64,000 nt of DNA from positions 1 through 64,000 of the forward strand of contig NZ_JAUYQD010000069.1 of assembly GCF_030697375.1 (NCBI RefSeq), in the 5' to 3' direction. Source of the stretch: Rhodoferax sp. (GTDB lineage: Bacteria; Pseudomonadota; Gammaproteobacteria; Burkholderiales; Burkholderiaceae_C). A program made the position numbers and the translations under genes. The notes beneath the pieces were generated by a model, which was not told where the DNA came from, did not search any database, and saw nothing but the letters and a program-made list of their open reading frames with translations. Positions 1-9,029 of this stretch are shown piece after piece (the stretch's first letter is position 1; each line of letters begins with the position of its first letter).

Positions 1-22
1 TTTGCAAACGATGCGCAAGCAG
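1..22 (-). repeat. Partial copy of dispersed GCTGCTTGCGCA repeat
   Basis: Read on the minus strand this stretch contains GCTGCTTGCGCA followed by a GTTTGC-like tract, which matches the core and following bases of the full copy near 12.2 kb. It is cut by the window edge, so only the core can be compared. No other feature is visible in bases 1-107. Confidence 0.45.
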
Positions 23-107
23 CGGGCTTGCTTATTTGACTGCCTGGTCAGCGTCTTCAACGCTCAACCGATTCAGCCTTGCTTGGGCCGGTGAGGCGCC
101 CTTGACG

Positions 108-215
108 CTACGGGGCTTCATTGGGAGCTGAGTAGTTACGAGAAAAGACCAGCAGCAGCGCGGGGAACAGTAGAACGACCAGTAGGGTCCTGAACATCTG
201 ACCGATTGTTTTCAT
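108..215 (-). CDS. Small single-pass membrane peptide, 35 aa
   Basis: This is a 35-residue ORF. A positively charged N-terminus (Lys2, Arg9) is followed by one hydrophobic segment at about residues 11-24, rich in Leu and Val, and then a short polar tail. An AGGGAG Shine-Dalgarno lies about 7 nt before the ATG, which is the main reason to believe it is translated. It lies 116 bp downstream of the histidine kinase gene on the same strand. I do not recognise a family. It could be a small accessory peptide of the sensor kinase, but that is inference from position only. The intervening bases 216-331 hold a short CCCAAA/TTTGGG inverted repeat and nothing else I can support. Confidence 0.5.
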   Translation of the reverse strand: MKTIGQMFRTLLVVLLFPALLLVFSRNYSAPNEAP

Positions 216-331
216 GCATCACTCCCTGAATCGTCGTACCCAAACTTTTGGGGCTGGCGCCCGCATGGACGCTATTTAGACAAACTCCGGGGATGGGTGT
301 TATGCGACTTATCAATGCGCTGTGAAGTGGT

Positions 332-2266
332 CTAGGAACGGGGGAGGGGGCTGGCACCCAGGGGCAATAGCAGGGAAAACTGAACTTCGCCCTTGATATC
401 GGTCTTCAGCGTCAGATCTCCGCCGTGGGCACGCGCGATTTCGCGTGACAAACTCAAGCCCAGGCCCACGCCCTCCGTGGCGCGGCTGTGCGCCGAGTCC
501 ACGCGGTAAAAACGCTCAAAAATCTTTTCCCGCTCGGACGGCGCAATGCCATGGGAGGCATTGGACACCAGCACCTCCACACGTTTGCTCCACTGGGCGG
601 TGCTGATACGAATCCAGCCCGGTTGACCATCCTGCGCTTCGTTGTATTTGATGGCATTGCTGATCAGGTTGTGCAGCAACTGGCGCAGCAGGCTGGCATC
701 GCCTTGCAGCACCAAACCCCTTTGAATGTCTCCGCTGATGTTCAGGTGGGGCGCGAGCATGCGGGTGTCTTCCAGCAAGTCTTCCAGCGCGGCCGACAGG
801 TCGAAGGGCGCATGGTGAATGCTGAGCCGCCCCGCGTCCGCCTGTGAGAGCAACAGCAGTTTGCGCGAGATGGTGGACAGGCGCCGCACTTCATCGAGCA
901 CGCTGGTGAGGGTGGCCTGCATGGGTGAGCCGTCACCCGCCTGTGCAATGGCCCGCTCCAACTGCCCCTGCACAATGGCCAGCGGTGTTTTGAGTTCGTG
1001 CGCCGCGTCCGCCGAGAAGCGGTGGGCCTGCTTGAAGCTGCGTTCCAGGCGCTCCAGCATGCGGTTGAACACTTCAATCAGCCCGGCAAATTCACGGTCT
1101 TCACCCTGCACGGCGATGCGCTGGTTCAGGCCCGCTGCCGTTACGCGCTGGGTGGCTTTGGTGAGTTTGTGCACCGGTTGCAAGGCGCGCCCGGAAAAAT
1201 ACCAGCTTCCCATGCCAATGAGCACCAGCGCAAAAGGCAGCGCCAGCAAAAACGCATTGCGTATGCCGCGCAGGTCTGCGTCCATGGTGCGCTCGTTCAC
1301 GGCGATGGCCACCCGCCCTCGCTCCATGGTAGCCATGCCGATGCGCCATTTTTGGCCGTCCGCAGACACCGTGGCTGTGGACGATGCGGGCGGCGGGCCG
1401 GGGCGTGGGGGTAGCGGTAGAGCGCTGGGCAGTGTCGCGGGTGGTAGGTGGGGCAGGGCCGGTGGCACATGCTCTGCAATGGGGCTGGCGGGGCGGGGCG
1501 GGGCGGGAGTGGTAGGAGTGGCAGGCAAGGTAGGCGCAGCCGTTGGCGGCAGCAGGGTGCTTGGCGGCTCGGTGGTGTGTGGCACAGAGCTTGGCTGCGC
1601 TTGTGCCGGTGGCTGCTGCGGTGTGTGGATGGCGTCCGGCAGGCTGGGGGGACGTGGCAGGGGCGCGATGGGCTGCCGCACAGGGGTATCCAAGGGCGGT
1701 CCGCCGTACTGCGGGCCGAAAGGCAAGCCCCCGGGCAGTCCCCCAGGTGGACCGCCACCGCCTGGTCTACCTCCTGCAGGGCCTCCTCCTCTACCGCCAC
1801 CGCCGCCACCACCTCCACCGCCTCCACCACCGCCCTGCGCCAGTTGCACCGGCGCACCCCAGGGCAAGTCGGCGGCCTGCGCCGAGGGAATGATGTCCAG
1901 ACCGAAGCCGGGGCGGCGAGGGCGCTCGCCGGGTTTGGGCCAATCCAGCTTGTCTGGTGTGACACCTGAGGGCCAGTGCGGCGATTGGTAGCTGCTTTCA
2001 CCGTCTCCCGTGAGCACCAGCAGCGCCAGATCGGACGGGTTGCGGATGCCCATATTGCCCGCGAGTTGGCCTTCGGCCGCTTGCCAGTCGCGGTCTTCTT
2101 GCAAACGCGCAAGTTGCCGTTCGGCATGGGCACGGATTTCGAGGTCGATTTTTTCGGTCTTGATGCCACGGATCAGCCACAGGCTGCCCAATCCAAAAGC
2201 GGCCAGCACCAAACCGGACAGCAGCGCCGAGAGCAGCGCCATGCGCAGACGAAACGAACGGATCAT
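332..2266 (-). CDS. Sensor histidine kinase with Gly/Pro-rich periplasmic insert
   Basis: Membrane sensor kinase of the QseC/CusS class, 644 aa. There is an N-terminal membrane segment at about residues 8-32, a periplasmic region, a second membrane segment at about 337-357, a HAMP-like linker, the phospho-acceptor H-box with His423 (sequence AAHELKTPLA), an N-box (NLISNAIKYN) and a G-box (GVGLGLSLS). The periplasmic loop carries an exceptional low-complexity insert. It starts with 14 consecutive Gly at 145-158, continues as Gly/Pro-rich sequence, then Pro/Ala/Thr-rich sequence up to about residue 298. Ordinary members have a compact loop here. The start codon overlaps the stop of the upstream response regulator by 4 nt, so the two are translationally coupled. 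The stimulus is unknown; the divergent operon at 3108 is the obvious candidate target. Confidence 0.93.
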   Translation of the reverse strand: MIRSFRLRMALLSALLSGLVLAAFGLGSLWLIRGIKTEKIDLEIRAHAERQLARLQEDRDWQAAEGQLAGNMGIRNPSDLALLVLTGDGESSYQSPHWPSGVTPDKLDWPKPGERPRRPGFGLDIIPSAQAADLPWGAPVQLAQGGGGGGGGGGGGGGRGGGPAGGRPGGGGPPGGLPGGLPFGPQYGGPPLDTPVRQPIAPLPRPPSLPDAIHTPQQPPAQAQPSSVPHTTEPPSTLLPPTAAPTLPATPTTPAPPRPASPIAEHVPPALPHLPPATLPSALPLPPRPGPPPASSTATVSADGQKWRIGMATMERGRVAIAVNERTMDADLRGIRNAFLLALPFALVLIGMGSWYFSGRALQPVHKLTKATQRVTAAGLNQRIAVQGEDREFAGLIEVFNRMLERLERSFKQAHRFSADAAHELKTPLAIVQGQLERAIAQAGDGSPMQATLTSVLDEVRRLSTISRKLLLLSQADAGRLSIHHAPFDLSAALEDLLEDTRMLAPHLNISGDIQRGLVLQGDASLLRQLLHNLISNAIKYNEAQDGQPGWIRISTAQWSKRVEVLVSNASHGIAPSEREKIFERFYRVDSAHSRATEGVGLGLSLSREIARAHGGDLTLKTDIKGEVQFSLLLPLGASPLPRS

Positions 2267-2949
2267 GGCAGCTTGCGAAAACGGTATCCCACGCCCCGCA
2301 CACTTTCAATCGGCGACTCGCTGTCCGCGCCAGCACCTATGGACGACATTTTTTTGCGGATGCGCTGGATGCATACGTCCACCACATTGGTGCTGGGGTC
2401 GAAGTCGTAGTCCCACACATGCTCCAGAATTTGCGTGCGGGTAAACACGCGGCCTGGCGAGCGCATCAGGTACTCGACGAGGTTGAACTCGCGCCCGGTC
2501 AGGTCCACGCTCTGGCTGTGCCAAGTGACCTCGCGGCCGATGCGGTCCAGCCGCAACTCGCCCACGGTCAGCACGTTTTGCCGCTCACCCGACACGCGGC
2601 GCAAGAGCGCCTGCACCCGGGCGATCAGTTCTTCCACAAAGAATGGCTTGGCCAGGTAGTCGTCCGCACCCAGCGACAAGCCGTCAATCCGGTCATCCAG
2701 TTCATTGCGGGCCGTGAGCAGGATGATGGGGGTGACATTGCCCGCCTTGCGCAGGCTTTTCAGGATAGACAGCCCGTCGCGCCCGGGTAGCATGATGTCC
2801 AGCACGATGGCGTCGTACACGCCGGTGCTGGCGCGGTCGTAGCCATCAATGCCGTTGTCGCAATGCTCCACGGCGAAGCCCTGCTCCTTGAAGCCCGCGC
2901 TCACGAACCCGGCAATCTTTTGTTCGTCTTCGACGAGCAGAACCTTCAT
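2263..2949 (-). CDS. OmpR-family response regulator
   Basis: Response regulator of 228 aa. The receiver domain is at residues 1-115, with the acidic pair at Glu8/Asp9, phospho-acceptor Asp51 (VLDIMLPG) and the conserved Lys in LAKPF. It is followed by a winged-helix DNA-binding domain at about 125-226 with the usual ending VRGVGYRF. It is the first gene of a two-gene operon with the kinase at 332-2266, which it overlaps by ATGA. Its start faces the TPR gene at 3108 across 158 bp. That gap holds an inverted repeat, ATTAC-N6-GTAAT, that could be its operator. It resembles the CusR/QseB/IrlR group, and the specific ligand pathway cannot be read from sequence. Confidence 0.93.
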   Translation of the reverse strand: MKVLLVEDEQKIAGFVSAGFKEQGFAVEHCDNGIDGYDRASTGVYDAIVLDIMLPGRDGLSILKSLRKAGNVTPIILLTARNELDDRIDGLSLGADDYLAKPFFVEELIARVQALLRRVSGERQNVLTVGELRLDRIGREVTWHSQSVDLTGREFNLVEYLMRSPGRVFTRTQILEHVWDYDFDPSTNVVDVCIQRIRKKMSSIGAGADSESPIESVRGVGYRFRKLP

Positions 2950-3011
2950 GTGCGTACTTTCATGTGCCTGTTGCTGTGCGGTCGAGCTTAAAGCCGCAGC
3001 CCGTATCCGTC

Positions 3012-3050
3012 ATTACAAAACTGTAATCCAGGGGCAGTGCCAACCGTAAT
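3012..3050. promoter_or_regulatory. Candidate operator in divergent TCS/TPR promoter region
   Basis: A perfect inverted repeat, ATTAC at 3012-3016 and GTAAT at 3023-3027, is followed by a third GTAAT half-site at 3046-3050. It sits in the only non-coding gap between the two-component genes and the 3108 operon. Binding by the adjacent response regulator is inference. Confidence 0.45.
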
Positions 3051-3107
3051 CGGCCGGCGAGAACATCCACCCCGTTCTCAACCCAACCCGTTCGAAAGGT
3101 ATTTATT

Positions 3108-3719
3108 ATGAAAATCAAAATGGCATGGCTGGCGGTGGCTGCGGCCCTGGTTGCACCGGTGAATATGGCCGTGGCGCAGGAAGCGGTGTGGCAAAACTCC
3201 TACCAGTTCGAGACGGCAGGCAAATATACCGAAGCCCTCTTTGCGATTGATTCGGTCTGGGCCAGCGGCCCGGAGGCCGAACTCAAACTGCTGCGCCGTG
3301 GCTGGCTCTTGTATTCGGCCGGCAAGTTCGACGAGTCCATCCGCGAATACCGCCTGGCCATTGAACGCAACCCCAAGTCCGTTGACGCCCGCCTGGGCCT
3401 GAGCCTGCCTTTACTGGCGTCCAAGCGCTGGCGGGAGGCGGACCAGGCGGCACGCACCGCACTGGATCTGGCGCCCAACCACTACACGGCGCTGGCACGG
3501 CTGGCGGCTGCACAGGAAGGGCAGCAGGACTGGGCATCCCTGCTGAAAACCGCCAGCACGCTGGTCACCGGCTACCCCTCCGACGCCACGGCCTATGTGT
3601 ACCAGGCCCGTGCCCAAGCGTGGCTGGGCAAACGGACCGAGGCGCTCGCCGCCTACACCGCGGTGCTGGCCCGCTACCCCGGCCATCTGGAAGCCAAAGC
3701 CTATATCGACAAGAAATAA
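3108..3719 (+). CDS. Secreted TPR-repeat protein
   Basis: A 203-aa protein with a cleavable signal peptide (hydrophobic core at about 7-18, likely cut after AVA-Q near residue 24), followed by helical pairs with TPR character. The best is around residues 65-100 (GWLLYSAGKFDESIREYRLA, then NPKSVDARLGL), and two weaker repeats follow. TPR proteins are protein-protein scaffolds; this one should act in the periplasm. An AAAGG ribosome-binding site lies 8 nt before the ATG. It is the first gene of the operon and is separated from the decarboxylase gene by 12 bp. The role is unknown; it could scaffold the periplasmic peptidase domain encoded at 9026-11212. Confidence 0.85.
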   Translation: MKIKMAWLAVAAALVAPVNMAVAQEAVWQNSYQFETAGKYTEALFAIDSVWASGPEAELKLLRRGWLLYSAGKFDESIREYRLAIERNPKSVDARLGLSLPLLASKRWREADQAARTALDLAPNHYTALARLAAAQEGQQDWASLLKTASTLVTGYPSDATAYVYQARAQAWLGKRTEALAAYTAVLARYPGHLEAKAYIDKK

Positions 3720-3731
3720 GCAGGTACGCGT

Positions 3732-6443
3732 ATGAACACCTTTGACCTACAACACCGCCGCGCCGCCCTGTGGCAGCAACTGCGCGCGGTGGCCTGCCAA
3801 TCGCCGTTTGTGGCCGAGGCGTTCAGCGCGGCGCTGGGCGCGCTGGACCTGGTGGACCGCTTCTGGAGCTATCCGGGGCGCGAAGTGCTGGAGCGCCTGC
3901 ACACCTACCTGGAGCGCGGCCAGCATGCCTTGCTCACGCAGTTGGTCAACAACTGCTGCCATCAAATGGCGCGTGGCCGCTACCGCAGGCAGGTGTTCAG
4001 CCCGTTTCAAAGCACCCTGGAAGCGCTGGACAAACCGGCGCTGCACGATGCAGGCCAACTGACATCGCGCCAGCAGGCCCCTGACAAGCCCTACTTTGAA
4101 GTGCTGGTGGTGCACCCCGTGCCGCAGGACTTTGAGGCCCTGTACCGCCAGCAACTGGCCAGCTTCCAAACGGCGCAGGATGAGTTTGTGTACGGCTTGG
4201 TGTTTGTGGATTCGGCGCAGGACGCGCTGACCGCCTTGCTGGCCAACACCGACATCCAGGCTTGCGTGTACCTGCAGCATGTGCAGTCGGCATCGGCCAC
4301 ATCCAGCCCGCTGTTCACCCGCCACAGCCGCGCTTTGCTGGCCACCACGCCACCGGCGCACATGCTCCAAAGCGTCGAAGCCAACTTGAGTGCCAGCGCG
4401 CGCTGCCTGCGCCCCGAGATCGACCACATTTTGATCAGCGAGCAGTCTGCGCTGGCCCTGCCGTTGGAGGTGCGCCGCCATTTTGACCGTGTGCTGTTTC
4501 ACATCAACCCGTTTGCGGACCTGCACGCCGCCATCCTGGCCGGTGTGCGCAACCGTTTTTCCACCCCGTTTTTTGACGCACTGCAGGCCTACAGCCGCCA
4601 GCCCAAGGGTGTGTTTCACGCCTTGCCTCTGTCGCGCGGGGCGTCGGTGAAAGACTCCCCGTGGATCGGCGACATGCTGGATTTTTACGGCGACAACATT
4701 TTTTTGGCCGAAACCTCGTCCACCCAGGGCGGCATGGACTCGCTGCTGGACCCCACGGGCGCCATCAAGCAGGCCCATGCCAAGGCGGCCCGCACCTTTG
4801 GCGCCGACCACAGCTACTTCGTCACCAATGGCACCTCAACCTCCAACAAGATCGTGCTGCAGGCCAATGTGCGCCCCGGCGACATCGTGCTGGTCTCGGC
4901 CGACTGCCACAAGTCGGTGCCCTATGGCGTGATGCTGGCCGGTGCCTACCCCGTGTTTCTGGAAACCTACCCGCTGCCGGAGCACGATCTGTTTGGTGCG
5001 GTGGATCTGGCACAAATCAAGGCCGTGTTGCTGGACCTCCAAAAGCAGGGTCTGCTGCACCGGGTGAAGCAGATCACCCTGACCAGCTCCACCTTCGACG
5101 GGCTGATTTACCACGCCGAAAAAACCATGATGGAGATCCTGGCCCTCAAGCCCGATGTGATTTTCCATTGGGACGAAGCCTGGTTTGCCTTTGGCCACTT
5201 CCATCCGCTGTACCACAGCCGCACGGCCATGAGCGCGGTGCAAAAAATCCGGGCACGCCTGCAAGACCCCTTGTATTGGCAGTTTTATACGCACTGGAAG
5301 GCCGCGTTTGATGCCAACACCGACCCCTTGAAGTGGGAGCAGGTGCTGTTCCCCGATCCCCAGCAGGTGTGCCTGCGGGTGTATGTGACCCAGTCCACCC
5401 ACAAGACGCTAACGGCGTTTCGGCAAGCATCGATGATCCATGTGGCCGATGCGGCCTTCGACGCGGCCCGTTTTCTGGAGGCCTTTCGCATCCACACCTC
5501 CACCTCGCCCAACTACCAGATCATTGCCTCGCTGGACATTGCCCGCCGGCAGGCCGCGCTGGAAGGTTTTGCCAAGGTGCGGGACACGCTGGCGCTCTCC
5601 CTGCAACTGCGTGAGCGCATCCGTACCACCAAGGCACTGCACCCTTATTTTGAGGTGCTGGACGACGAACACCTGGTGAGCGCGCACCTGCGCCAAAGCC
5701 CTACCGACACCCAGGTGGAGGGTGACACCCTCAGTGCACTGAGCGCGGCCTGGGGCCACTCGGAGCTGGTGGTGGACCCCACCCGCATCACGCTCAATGT
5801 GGCCCGCACCGGCATGGACGGCAGCAGCTTTAGGCAGTTGTTGATGACGCGCTACGACATCCAGGTCAACAAAACCTCGCAAAACACGGTGCTGTTTCTT
5901 ATGACAATAGGCGCCACGCAGGCATCGGTGGACTACCTGCTGCAAGTGCTGCTGGAGATGGCGGCCAAGTTCCAGTACGAGCGGCGCACCTGCGTCCGCA
6001 TGGCGGGCGAGGCCACGCCCGCGCTACCCGGCAAACGCCGCTTCCACGCGGCCTTCCTGCCCTTGGGCGCCGGCAGGTACTGCGCCGTCGATATCCGCAG
6101 CGCGTATTTCGATGGGGCTTTGGAGGCCAACGTGGCTTACGTGCCGCTCTCGCACGAAACCCTGATGGCCATGCAGGCGGGCTGCGAATGGGTGTCTGCC
6201 ACCTTTGTGACGCCTTACCCGCCGGGTTTCCCGGTGCTGGTGCCGGGGCAGGTGCTCACACCCGAAATATTCCATTTCCTGCACACGCTCAAGGTGCGCG
6301 AGATCCATGGTTTTCACGCCGAGGCCGGTTTCAAGGTGTTCAGTGCGGGCTACCTGGCGCGCCACAGCATGCCTTTGCCAATGGCGCAACACCCAGCCCC
6401 CACCTCCGTGCCGGCCCCCGTGCTGGCCACCCTTGAAGGATAA
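3732..6443 (+). CDS. Orn/Lys/Arg-family PLP decarboxylase, extended
   Basis: Fold-type-I PLP enzyme of the biodegradative basic amino-acid decarboxylase family (ornithine, lysine or arginine to the amine and CO2). Family marks are a receiver-like wing domain at about residues 115-230, the PLP-phosphate region around VTNGTSTSNK, Asp481 in HWDEAWFAFGHF that pairs with the pyridine nitrogen, and the Schiff-base Lys558 in TQSTHKTL. The C-terminal domain carries the typical TPYPPGFPVLVPGQ. At 903 aa it is clearly longer than the usual 710-760, with extra N-terminal sequence at 1-110. Substrate cannot be assigned from sequence. It is followed after 4 bp by an ATP-grasp gene, which suggests that the amine product is activated or conjugated rather than simply exported for acid resistance. 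No cognate antiporter gene is present. Confidence 0.9.
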   Translation: MNTFDLQHRRAALWQQLRAVACQSPFVAEAFSAALGALDLVDRFWSYPGREVLERLHTYLERGQHALLTQLVNNCCHQMARGRYRRQVFSPFQSTLEALDKPALHDAGQLTSRQQAPDKPYFEVLVVHPVPQDFEALYRQQLASFQTAQDEFVYGLVFVDSAQDALTALLANTDIQACVYLQHVQSASATSSPLFTRHSRALLATTPPAHMLQSVEANLSASARCLRPEIDHILISEQSALALPLEVRRHFDRVLFHINPFADLHAAILAGVRNRFSTPFFDALQAYSRQPKGVFHALPLSRGASVKDSPWIGDMLDFYGDNIFLAETSSTQGGMDSLLDPTGAIKQAHAKAARTFGADHSYFVTNGTSTSNKIVLQANVRPGDIVLVSADCHKSVPYGVMLAGAYPVFLETYPLPEHDLFGAVDLAQIKAVLLDLQKQGLLHRVKQITLTSSTFDGLIYHAEKTMMEILALKPDVIFHWDEAWFAFGHFHPLYHSRTAMSAVQKIRARLQDPLYWQFYTHWKAAFDANTDPLKWEQVLFPDPQQVCLRVYVTQSTHKTLTAFRQASMIHVADAAFDAARFLEAFRIHTSTSPNYQIIASLDIARRQAALEGFAKVRDTLALSLQLRERIRTTKALHPYFEVLDDEHLVSAHLRQSPTDTQVEGDTLSALSAAWGHSELVVDPTRITLNVARTGMDGSSFRQLLMTRYDIQVNKTSQNTVLFLMTIGATQASVDYLLQVLLEMAAKFQYERRTCVRMAGEATPALPGKRRFHAAFLPLGAGRYCAVDIRSAYFDGALEANVAYVPLSHETLMAMQAGCEWVSATFVTPYPPGFPVLVPGQVLTPEIFHFLHTLKVREIHGFHAEAGFKVFSAGYLARHSMPLPMAQHPAPTSVPAPVLATLEG

Positions 6444-6447
6444 ATCC

Positions 6448-8043
6448 ATGAACACGTCCACCCGCCTCTCGAAAGCACTCCAACAGGCACTCCAACGGAA
6501 CCCCGCCCAAGCCGCGGCGGTCCCCATCACCCCCTTGCGCTCGGTGGAAGACATCCGGCAGTACTTCGCCAAGAGCGAACGCAGCTACTACTTCATCAGT
6601 GCCAGCAACTTCAACATGATCGGCATGCACCAGTGGGTGCGCGGCTGGCACAACATCAATCTGCTGGACTGCTTTGACGGCGCCCACCCCGCCGCCACGG
6701 TGGTGCCAGACGACCATTCCCGCGTTTTCAGCGGCATGGAAGATGTGAACCACTACCTGCTCGACAAGCCGGCGGTGCAGGCGCTCATTGGGGCGCGCAG
6801 CGCCATTCGCACCAGCAAAGGCAGCTCCGTTTCCACCCCGAAGGCTCCCGGCAAAGACCAGGCGCTGTTCTTGTTTTTTGACGAGGGGCTGGAGGAGAAG
6901 TGCCAGGCCCTGGGGCTGGAGCTGGCGCTACCGCCCAACCGCCTGGTGCGCGAGGTGGATAGCAAAATTGTGACCACACACATCGGCACGCAAGCCGGTG
7001 TAGCCAGCGTGCCGCATGTGATGGCGCAGGTGGGCTCCTGGGCCCAACTGCAAACCTTGGCCCAGGAGGCGGGGCTGGGTGAACGCTGGGTGGTGCAAAG
7101 CGCTTACGGCGACTCGGGCAAGACCACCTACTTTATTGACTGCGAAGCCGACTACCAAGCGGTCGCGCACCTGATCGAAGCGCAAGACCAGGTCAAGGTG
7201 ATGCGCCGTGTGCGCTGCGTGGGCACCGCCATTGAAGCCTGCGCCACCCGCTGGGGCACGGTGGTGGGGCCGCTGCTCACCGAGTTGATCGGACAAGCGC
7301 CCCTGACCCCGTATGCCGGGGGCTGGTGTGGCAACGAAAACTACGCCGATGCCTTCACCCCCGCCTTACGCGCCACGGTGCAGCAAAAAACCCAGGCCAT
7401 GGGCGACGCGCTGTACCAACGCGGCTACCGGGGCACCTTTGAGCTGGACTATCTGCTGGACCTGGACAGCGGCGCGCTGTACCTGGGCGAATTGAACGCA
7501 CGCATCACCGGTGTGACGGCGCTGACCAACACCTCAAACTTCTGTGCCGCGCACCTGCCGCTGTTTTTGTTTCATTTGCTGGAGTTTGACGGCGCAGTAG
7601 ACCTGCAGATGGACCTGCACGCCTTCAACCGCACCGTGCTGGAGCAGGGGAGTACAGGAGTGTCCGCGCAGATCATCCTCAAGCACACCGATGCCATGCT
7701 GCAAATGATCACCCAGGCACCGGTGTCGGGGGTGTACCGCATGGACGCGGACGGTGCGCTGCACCTGCACGCCGCCGGAGTGGACCGGCGCCAGGCGCTG
7801 GCGGCGGACCAGGCCTTTGTCCTGCGTATCCAGTCGGAAGGTGAATACGCCTACCAAGGCGGCGACATGGCCATCCTGTTCCTGAACACCGTGATCCGCC
7901 AGGCCGATGGCCAGCTCAATGCCCAGGGGCTGCGCTGGACGCAGGCCCTGCAAGCCACATTTGCCCTGCGCAATCTGACGCAGGAAGAGCGTGCCGCCAT
8001 CGCCTTGGCGCACAACCCGGCCAACGTCAAAAGCGGAGCCTAA
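6448..8043 (+). CDS. ATP-grasp ligase, biotin-carboxylase-like
   Basis: A 531-aa ATP-grasp protein. The ATG at 6448 is chosen over an upstream in-frame ATG at 6307 because the latter lies inside the decarboxylase gene, and an AAGGA site stands just before 6448. The central part (about residues 170-380) contains the ATP-grasp core, with a glycine-containing loop at YGDSGKTTYF, the conserved RRVRCVGTAIEA strand and the Mg/ATP motif GELNARITG near the end of the core. These enzymes form amide or acyl-phosphate-derived bonds between a carboxylate and an amine or thiol. The N-terminal 150 residues and the C-terminal 120 are not recognised. Position between a decarboxylase and a C45-type hydrolase suggests ligation of a decarboxylase-derived amine; that is inference. 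Confidence 0.85.
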   Translation: MNTSTRLSKALQQALQRNPAQAAAVPITPLRSVEDIRQYFAKSERSYYFISASNFNMIGMHQWVRGWHNINLLDCFDGAHPAATVVPDDHSRVFSGMEDVNHYLLDKPAVQALIGARSAIRTSKGSSVSTPKAPGKDQALFLFFDEGLEEKCQALGLELALPPNRLVREVDSKIVTTHIGTQAGVASVPHVMAQVGSWAQLQTLAQEAGLGERWVVQSAYGDSGKTTYFIDCEADYQAVAHLIEAQDQVKVMRRVRCVGTAIEACATRWGTVVGPLLTELIGQAPLTPYAGGWCGNENYADAFTPALRATVQQKTQAMGDALYQRGYRGTFELDYLLDLDSGALYLGELNARITGVTALTNTSNFCAAHLPLFLFHLLEFDGAVDLQMDLHAFNRTVLEQGSTGVSAQIILKHTDAMLQMITQAPVSGVYRMDADGALHLHAAGVDRRQALAADQAFVLRIQSEGEYAYQGGDMAILFLNTVIRQADGQLNAQGLRWTQALQATFALRNLTQEERAAIALAHNPANVKSGA

Positions 8044-8048
8044 GCACC

Positions 8049-9029
8049 ATGGCCTACACCCACAAACACTTTCAAGCCATTGAGGAGTACCAGCCCGGCG
8101 ACAGGTGGCTGGCCCACTACCACGCAGCCCTGCCAGCCTACCGCCAGTGGTTTGCCAGCGAGGGTGAAATCAAGCGGCCCGGCCTGGCGCAATGCCACGC
8201 CGCCATGCAAACCCATATGCCGGAAATGGTGCCGCTGTGGGAGCGCCTGGTGGCCCTGACCGGTGCCGACGAAACGGACGCACGCTTGTTGACTTTTTAC
8301 TGCCCCGCCGTGTCGGTGTCGGGTTGCTCGCAAGCGGTGTGGACGCGCTACACCCCCACGCTGGTGCGCAACTACGATTTCGCCCCCGACTACTGCGAAG
8401 GCCGGATTCTGAAAACCTGCTGGCACGGCACGCAGGTCATTGCCAGCACCGATTGCCTGTGGGGCGTGCTGGACGGCATGAACGAACACGGCCTGTCGGT
8501 GTCGATGGCGTTTGGCGGCAAGGAGGCGGTGGCGCCGGGCTTTGGCATTGCGCTCATCCTGCGTTATGTGCTGGAGTTTTGCACCACGGTGGAGGCGGCG
8601 GTGAAGGTGCTGCAGCGCGTGCCTGCCCACATGGCCTACAACGTGACCGTGTTGGACGCCACCGGACAGGTGCGCACCGTGGAGCTGGAGCCACAGCAGG
8701 CGGCCCGCTGCAGCGCACGCCCCATGGCGGTGAACCACCAGGGTGAGTTTGAGCTGACCAACTACGCCATGTTTTCGCACTCGTACGAGCGCCAGCAAAG
8801 CATTCTGGGCAAGCTCTCCGACCCGCTGTGCAATGTAGAGGCGTTTGTGAATGCGTTTGAGTACGGCCCGCTGCGGTCCACCAACTACGCGCAGGGCTTC
8901 GGCACGCTGTACACGGCCATCTACAACCCGCAGTTGCGCGCCATGGAGTACCGCTGGCCCAACCGCGAGCGCATGTACCAGTCGTTTGCCGCATTTGATG
9001 AACGTGACGTGTGGGTGGAACTGGCATGA
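8049..9029 (+). CDS. C45-type autoproteolytic Ntn hydrolase / acyltransferase
   Basis: A 326-aa protein of the acyl-CoA:6-aminopenicillanate acyltransferase (peptidase C45) family. These proteins self-cleave before a Cys that becomes the N-terminal nucleophile and then hydrolyse or transfer amide-bound acyl groups. The Gly92-Cys93 pair in SVSGCSQAVWTR is the expected cleavage site. Typical downstream motifs are the NYDFAPDYCEG strand and the GVLDGMNEHGLSVSMAFGG segment, in which the family places an NEHGL-like turn. It follows the ATP-grasp gene by 5 bp, and its stop overlaps the start of the next gene by 4 nt. In context it could trim or transfer the amide made by the ligase. The reaction is not known. 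Confidence 0.85.
   Translation: MAYTHKHFQAIEEYQPGDRWLAHYHAALPAYRQWFASEGEIKRPGLAQCHAAMQTHMPEMVPLWERLVALTGADETDARLLTFYCPAVSVSGCSQAVWTRYTPTLVRNYDFAPDYCEGRILKTCWHGTQVIASTDCLWGVLDGMNEHGLSVSMAFGGKEAVAPGFGIALILRYVLEFCTTVEAAVKVLQRVPAHMAYNVTVLDATGQVRTVELEPQQAARCSARPMAVNHQGEFELTNYAMFSHSYERQQSILGKLSDPLCNVEAFVNAFEYGPLRSTNYAQGFGTLYTAIYNPQLRAMEYRWPNRERMYQSFAAFDERDVWVELA

Noticed and set aside
32-121. A 29-codon ORF on the minus strand overlapping the stop of the 35-aa membrane peptide
   Set aside because: It has no ribosome-binding site of its own, no hydrophobic or other recognisable character, and overlaps repeat sequence at its 3' end.
1794-1834. The GGT/GGC-type simple repeat in the kinase gene taken as a sequencing error
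   Set aside because: The frame stays open and the flanking Pro-rich sequence is equally low in complexity, so a real low-complexity loop is the simpler reading; length could still be off by whole codons.
819-1991. A 390-codon open frame antisense to the sensor kinase gene
   Set aside because: It is a consequence of GC-rich codon bias opposite a Gly/Pro repeat; it has no ribosome-binding site and its Pro/Gly composition mirrors the kinase loop.
3007-3027. A possible Pho box (CCGTCAT and CTGTAAT) upstream of the TPR gene
   Set aside because: The two heptamers are 14 nt apart instead of 11 and overlap the better ATTAC/GTAAT inverted repeat.
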